NCBI GenBank assembly: GCA_021324035.1
Contig: JAJPJU010000252.1
Coordinates: forward strand, 1 to 8,798
DNA: 8,798 bases
Origin: Spartobacteria bacterium
GTDB taxonomy: Bacteria > Verrucomicrobiota > Verrucomicrobiia > Chthoniobacterales > UBA10450
Direction: 5' to 3'
Shown: positions 5,755-8,798 of the stretch, piece after piece
How positions within the stretch are numbered: the stretch's first letter is position 1
How the letters are laid out: each line of letters begins with the position of its first letter
Notes under the pieces: model-generated
Told to the model about the DNA's origin: nothing
The model's database searches: none
What the model saw: the letters and a program-made list of their open reading frames with translations, nothing else
Program-made: the position numbers and the translations under genes

Positions 5755-6477
5755 ATGCCGATTGAAGCGGGTAAGGTCAGGCAGCTTGTAATCGAAAATA
5801 CAATTCGAGGCTGCCAGCTTTTTGTGGGCCTTCCGGCCAATGATGTGTCGGCGATTGCCGCCTTCATCGTTCCGAAACATCTCGGGAAAGGTGATTATCT
5901 TTTTCGGGAAGGCGATCGAAGCGAAGGATTTTATGTTGTGCAGAAGGGCGCGATCAATGTCCATCGGGTTGGCGCCGGCGGAAAAGAGCAGGTGATTCAC
6001 GTTTTCCGGCCAATTGAATCTTTTGCCGAAGCGACATTGGCGACCGAGGGCGGCTATCCCGGCGACGCGCGTGCCACTGAAGCCAGTACGGTTTTGCTGG
6101 TGCCGAAAAGAGACTTCATCGATCTCTTGCGGAACCGGCCGGAGCTTTCGTTGCGGATGCTCGGTTCGATGAGTCAACATCTTCGGGTGATTGTCGGTTT
6201 GCTCGACGATCTCACCCTGAAGGACATCGAGACGCGGCTGGCCAATTGGCTCTTGAAACAATGTCCCCGGCCAGTTGGCAACGGCGCGGTTGAGATCAAA
6301 TTGGACCGCACGAAACGGGTGCTCGCAGCCGAGATGGGAATCACCAGCGAGACCCTGTCCCGGACCTTGGCAAAATTTCGCGATCAGAAATTGCTCCGGG
6401 TCTCGGGTAAGACGATTGTGATCACGCAGCCGCGCAAATTGGATGCGCTGTTGCGAAAACATTTGGGGGAAGTTTAA
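5755..6477 (+). CDS. Crp/Fnr-family transcription regulator, DNR/NNR-like
   Basis: A 240-residue regulator with an N-terminal cyclic-nucleotide-binding-type sensor domain (about 20-120), a dimerisation helix (122-155) and a C-terminal winged helix-turn-helix (186-235). The recognition helix reads SETLSRTL; Glu199, Ser202 and Arg203 form the ExxSR pattern that in FNR and DNR/NNR regulators reads TTGAT-N4-ATCAA half sites. The N-terminal cysteine cluster that holds the iron-sulfur centre in FNR is missing (only Cys20 lies near the N terminus), so this is not an oxygen-sensing FNR. The context favours an NO-responsive role like DNR/NnrR, controlling the nos genes upstream; the ligand cannot be read from sequence. 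The leader is unusual: AGGAG at 5729-5733 is 21 bases from the ATG, but a small stem (5737-5740 with 5749-5752) could shorten this distance. The ABC transporter gene begins 2 bases after the stop. Confidence 0.88.
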   Translation: MPIEAGKVRQLVIENTIRGCQLFVGLPANDVSAIAAFIVPKHLGKGDYLFREGDRSEGFYVVQKGAINVHRVGAGGKEQVIHVFRPIESFAEATLATEGGYPGDARATEASTVLLVPKRDFIDLLRNRPELSLRMLGSMSQHLRVIVGLLDDLTLKDIETRLANWLLKQCPRPVGNGAVEIKLDRTKRVLAAEMGITSETLSRTLAKFRDQKLLRVSGKTIVITQPRKLDALLRKHLGEV

Positions 6478-6479
6478 CG

Positions 6480-8381
6480 ATGCGAGGAATTCACGGTCAC
6501 CAACTGCCGAGCGGCGACAAGGCGTCAGAGTCCGGTATGAAAACGATCTGGCGCGTTTTCCGCTACTTGCGACGCTATCCGTTTCTGGCGTCTGGAATGT
6601 TGGCGTGCGCGATCGTGGGGACCTTGATGGTGCTGGTGTTTCCGTACGTGACCAAAGACGTTCTGGACGTCGTCATCAGGCAGCATCATCCGGAGAAATT
6701 GATCCCGTTGGCCGTGCTCGCAGTGCTGGCGGCGCTGGTCCAAAACGGACTGAACTCGGTGCGACTCATCCTAAACAACACCTTCGAACAAAAAGTGATT
6801 TTCGATCTTCGGAGCGATCTTTACTCGCACATCCAATTGTTGCCGCTGCGGTGGTTCGATAATCGTGCTACCGGCGATTTGATGACCCGATTGTTGGAAG
6901 ATGTCACGTCGGTCGAGCGCGTTTTGATCGACGGCATCGAACAAGGCGTCATGGCCATTCTCCAGATCATCGTCGTGTTCGCGATCATGTGTTACATCAG
7001 TTTCAAACTGACTTTGTTTGCGCTTAGTCCGGTTCCGTTTCTGGCCGGCGGCGCGCTTTGGTACACGCTGACTGCGCATCGCCGCTATCGATTGCAACGG
7101 CGGGCCGCTTCGGCGATGAACGCGCTGCTCCACGACAATCTCTCCGGTATCCGTCAGATCCGGAGTTTTGCTCGGGAAGAAGACGAGCATCGCCGATTTA
7201 ACCGGGTCAGCGACGAACTGCGTCGCGCGACTCTCATCGTGATGAAAGTCTGGGCGGCCTACAATCCCTCGATGTATTTAATCGGCACGCTCGGCGTCAT
7301 CGTTACCGTATTGGTTGGAACGCAAGCCGTTCTCGCGGGGTCAATGCAGCTTGGCGCGCTCGTCGCGTTTCTGTTGCTGACCGGTTACCTGTATGAGCCG
7401 GTCGGAAAACTGCATCAGTTGAATCAGTTGCTTCAGGCCGGACGCGCCGCGGGGGAGCGCGTTTTCGAAATCATGGACGAAGCGATTGAGCCCGGCTGGC
7501 GCACTGTAGCCGGCGACACCGGCACCGCGATCAACGATCGCGGCTACAAGACTCAGATCCTAGGCGACGTTCGTTATGAAGACGTCAGCTTCAGTTACAG
7601 TTCCGGCGGCCAATCCGCGCTCAATCACGTCACATTTCATGCGCATCCCGGCCAAACCATTGCGCTCGTGGGGACGACCGGAGCGGGCAAATCAACTTTG
7701 GTGAACCTGCTGGTGCGCTTTTATGAATTCGATAGCGGCGAGATATTGATCGACGGCAAACCGGTTCGCGATTACGACCTGCGCTCGTTGCGCGAATCGA
7801 TCGGCGTCGTGACCCAGGAAAGTTTTCTGTTCAACGGCACGATTCGCGAGAACCTGCTGATGGGGCGGCCTGATGCGAAAGACGCCGATCTGTGGCGATC
7901 GGTCGACGCGGCGAACGCGCGTGGCTTCATCGAACGATTGCCGGAGAAGTTGGACAGCGTGGTCGGCGAGCGCGGCGTGAAATTGAGCGTCGGCGAAAAG
8001 CAGCGGCTGTCGATCGCGCGGGCGTTGTTGAAAGACCCGCCGATTCTGATTCTGGACGAAGCCACTGCCAGCGTGGACACAACCACCGAGCGCCTGATCC
8101 AGGAAGCGCTCGAACACTTAATGGCGAACCGGACGTCGATTGTGATTGCGCACCGGCTTTCAACGATTGTTCACGCCGATCAAATTCTGGTCCTCGACCG
8201 TGGCCGGATTATTGAGCGCGGGACTCATGCGGAGTTGATTGCGCGTGGCGGCAAGTATGCGCGGTTATGCGAACAAAGTTTACTCGAATCGCCGCGCGAC
8301 AGTGATGACGTCGCGGATGAATTGGCGACAGCAGAGATCGAATCGCCGGACGAGGAAGTTTCTACCGCGCCGGAGCCTTAG
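6480..8381 (+). CDS. ABC half-exporter with fused membrane and ATPase domains (MsbA/MdlB type)
   Basis: A 633-residue type IV ABC exporter expected to work as a dimer in the inner membrane. The membrane domain (about 25-310) has six helices and exporter hallmarks RWFDNRATGDLMTRL (124-138) and SGIRQIRSFAREEDEHRRF (222-240). The ATPase domain (about 365-600) has Walker A GTTGAGKST (398-406), Q-loop Gln446, signature LSVGEKQR (502-509; LSVGE in place of LSGGQ), Walker B ending in Asp526-Glu527, D-loop SVD and H-loop His558. The C-terminal 40 residues are acidic and probably disordered. The substrate is unknown; relatives export lipids, drugs or peptides, and nothing here ties it to copper or nitrogen oxides beyond position. 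The start at 6480 has a strong GGGGGA 9 bases upstream; ATG 6537 (product begins MKTIWRVF) would remove a 19-residue polar extension and is a fair alternative, with a poorer ribosome binding site. Confidence 0.93.
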   Translation: MRGIHGHQLPSGDKASESGMKTIWRVFRYLRRYPFLASGMLACAIVGTLMVLVFPYVTKDVLDVVIRQHHPEKLIPLAVLAVLAALVQNGLNSVRLILNNTFEQKVIFDLRSDLYSHIQLLPLRWFDNRATGDLMTRLLEDVTSVERVLIDGIEQGVMAILQIIVVFAIMCYISFKLTLFALSPVPFLAGGALWYTLTAHRRYRLQRRAASAMNALLHDNLSGIRQIRSFAREEDEHRRFNRVSDELRRATLIVMKVWAAYNPSMYLIGTLGVIVTVLVGTQAVLAGSMQLGALVAFLLLTGYLYEPVGKLHQLNQLLQAGRAAGERVFEIMDEAIEPGWRTVAGDTGTAINDRGYKTQILGDVRYEDVSFSYSSGGQSALNHVTFHAHPGQTIALVGTTGAGKSTLVNLLVRFYEFDSGEILIDGKPVRDYDLRSLRESIGVVTQESFLFNGTIRENLLMGRPDAKDADLWRSVDAANARGFIERLPEKLDSVVGERGVKLSVGEKQRLSIARALLKDPPILILDEATASVDTTTERLIQEALEHLMANRTSIVIAHRLSTIVHADQILVLDRGRIIERGTHAELIARGGKYARLCEQSLLESPRDSDDVADELATAEIESPDEEVSTAPEP

Positions 8382-8388
8382 CGAAGGC
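8375..8388. terminator. Weak hairpin at the convergent gene junction
   Basis: GCCTT (8375-8379) and AAGGC (8384-8388) form a 5-base stem with loop AGCG across the ABC transporter stop codon, between two convergent genes whose stops are 15 bases apart. No T tract follows closely on the plus strand. The position suits a bidirectional terminator, but the stem is short. Confidence 0.3.
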
Positions 8389-8396
8389 GGGCCGAT

Positions 8397-8798
8397 TTAC
8401 GCGTCAGGCGCCGTGCGGTTCAACAATTCGTTATATTTCTGCTCGAGCGCGGCGTAACGCTCGTCAGCTTCTCTGAGGGCACGACGTTCGTCGCGCAAAC
8501 TTTGTTCCAAATCCCGGATGCGCTCCTGGAGGCGGATCGAGATTCCGGATGCGACGGGTTCGTTCGATTGGTTGAGTGCAACTTTCGAGTTCGCCGCAGT
8601 TTTGAAAAGTACAGGCATGTCGCCGATCTGGCGCCGTGTTCCATCGCAGGTGTTAATCACGAATGTTTCGGCGTTAACATCGCCGAGTTGAATGAACTCC
8701 TGAATCGCGCCGACCGTGGTTGGTCCGTAATAATGTTCGCTCGTCACTTCGACCAGCCAATCCATCGCAAGTTGGGCGATCATTGGTGGTTTCAACCA
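8397..8798 (-). CDS. GYF-like (DUF4339-type) domain protein with C-terminal coiled coil, 5' end probably outside window
   Basis: The last 133 or so residues of a minus-strand gene. A segment DWLVEVTSEHYYGPTTVGAI and on to about QIGDMPVLF resembles the GYF_2/DUF4339 fold (W-x-V...GP......I..G....T.V....G......D.P.LF), a small domain often found in bacterial membrane-associated proteins of unknown role. It is followed by a polar linker and a charged heptad-like helix (ISIRLQERIRDLEQSLRDER and beyond, through EQKYNELL), predicted to be a coiled coil. The frame stays open through TGG at the window edge. Possible internal starts are TTG 8795, ATG 8783 and ATG 8765, but none has a ribosome binding site, so the gene probably continues upstream, perhaps with another domain. 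It converges on the ABC gene and is not part of the nos transcription unit. Confidence 0.6.
   Translation of the reverse strand, partial: WLKPPMIAQLAMDWLVEVTSEHYYGPTTVGAIQEFIQLGDVNAETFVINTCDGTRRQIGDMPVLFKTAANSKVALNQSNEPVASGISIRLQERIRDLEQSLRDERRALREADERYAALEQKYNELLNRTAPDA

Noticed and set aside
5695..6462. 255-codon open frame antisense to the Crp/Fnr gene
   Set aside because: The plus strand carries a clear regulator with all expected domains; the antisense translation shows no recognisable domain.
8239..8457. Plus-strand 72-codon open frame bridging the ABC transporter end and the convergent gene
   Set aside because: It is out of frame with the transporter, overlaps both neighbours and has no domain signal.

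Overview
This window carries most of a nitrous oxide reduction (nos) gene cluster of the atypical, or clade II, type. It is followed by a small nitrogen-oxide accessory set, a Crp/Fnr-family regulator and an ABC exporter. A convergent gene of unknown function enters from the right edge. The host is a bacterium of moderate to high GC. The clade II CuA motif, a NosB-like membrane gene between nosZ and nosD, and a hairpin-rich repeat inside nosD make me lean towards Verrucomicrobiota. That placement is an inference from pattern memory and is not proven by the sequence.

Layout. Positions 1-666 are the C-terminal part of nosZ, with its start outside the window. A strong stem-loop (675-703) lies in the short gap after it. 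From 723 to 4530 there is a tightly packed plus-strand run: a four-helix membrane protein (NosB-like), nosD, nosF, nosY and a DUF2249 protein. Four of these junctions overlap: three by 4 bases, and nosF/nosY by 26 bases. A NnrS-family membrane protein (about 4540-5712) follows, in the same frame as the DUF2249 gene and separated from it by one stop codon. After 42 noncoding bases comes a Crp/Fnr regulator (5755-6477), then 2 bases later a fused ABC half-transporter (6480-8381). The minus-strand gene (8397 to beyond 8798) encodes a GYF-like domain plus a coiled coil.

How the genes fit together. NosZ reduces N2O to N2 in the periplasm. NosD (periplasmic beta-helix), NosF (ATPase) and NosY (membrane permease) form the DFY machine needed to mature the CuZ cluster of NosZ. 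The NosB-like protein is a conserved but uncharacterised partner in clade II clusters. The NnrS-like and DUF2249 proteins are typical companions of denitrification genes, and the regulator has the ExxSR recognition helix expected of FNR/DNR-type factors. The electron-donor proteins (NosC, NosG, NosH) and the copper chaperone NosL of known clade II clusters are not in this window.

Most notable observation: the 5' end of nosD appears to have been invaded in frame by a roughly 119-base array of four small hairpins. The array is flanked by a codon-exact duplication of signal-peptide sequence. Removing 45 codons restores a short, ordinary-looking signal peptide. I saw no CRISPR array, transposase, tRNA or rRNA gene, and no clearly new multi-gene system. 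There is no gene-free stretch longer than about 60 bases.
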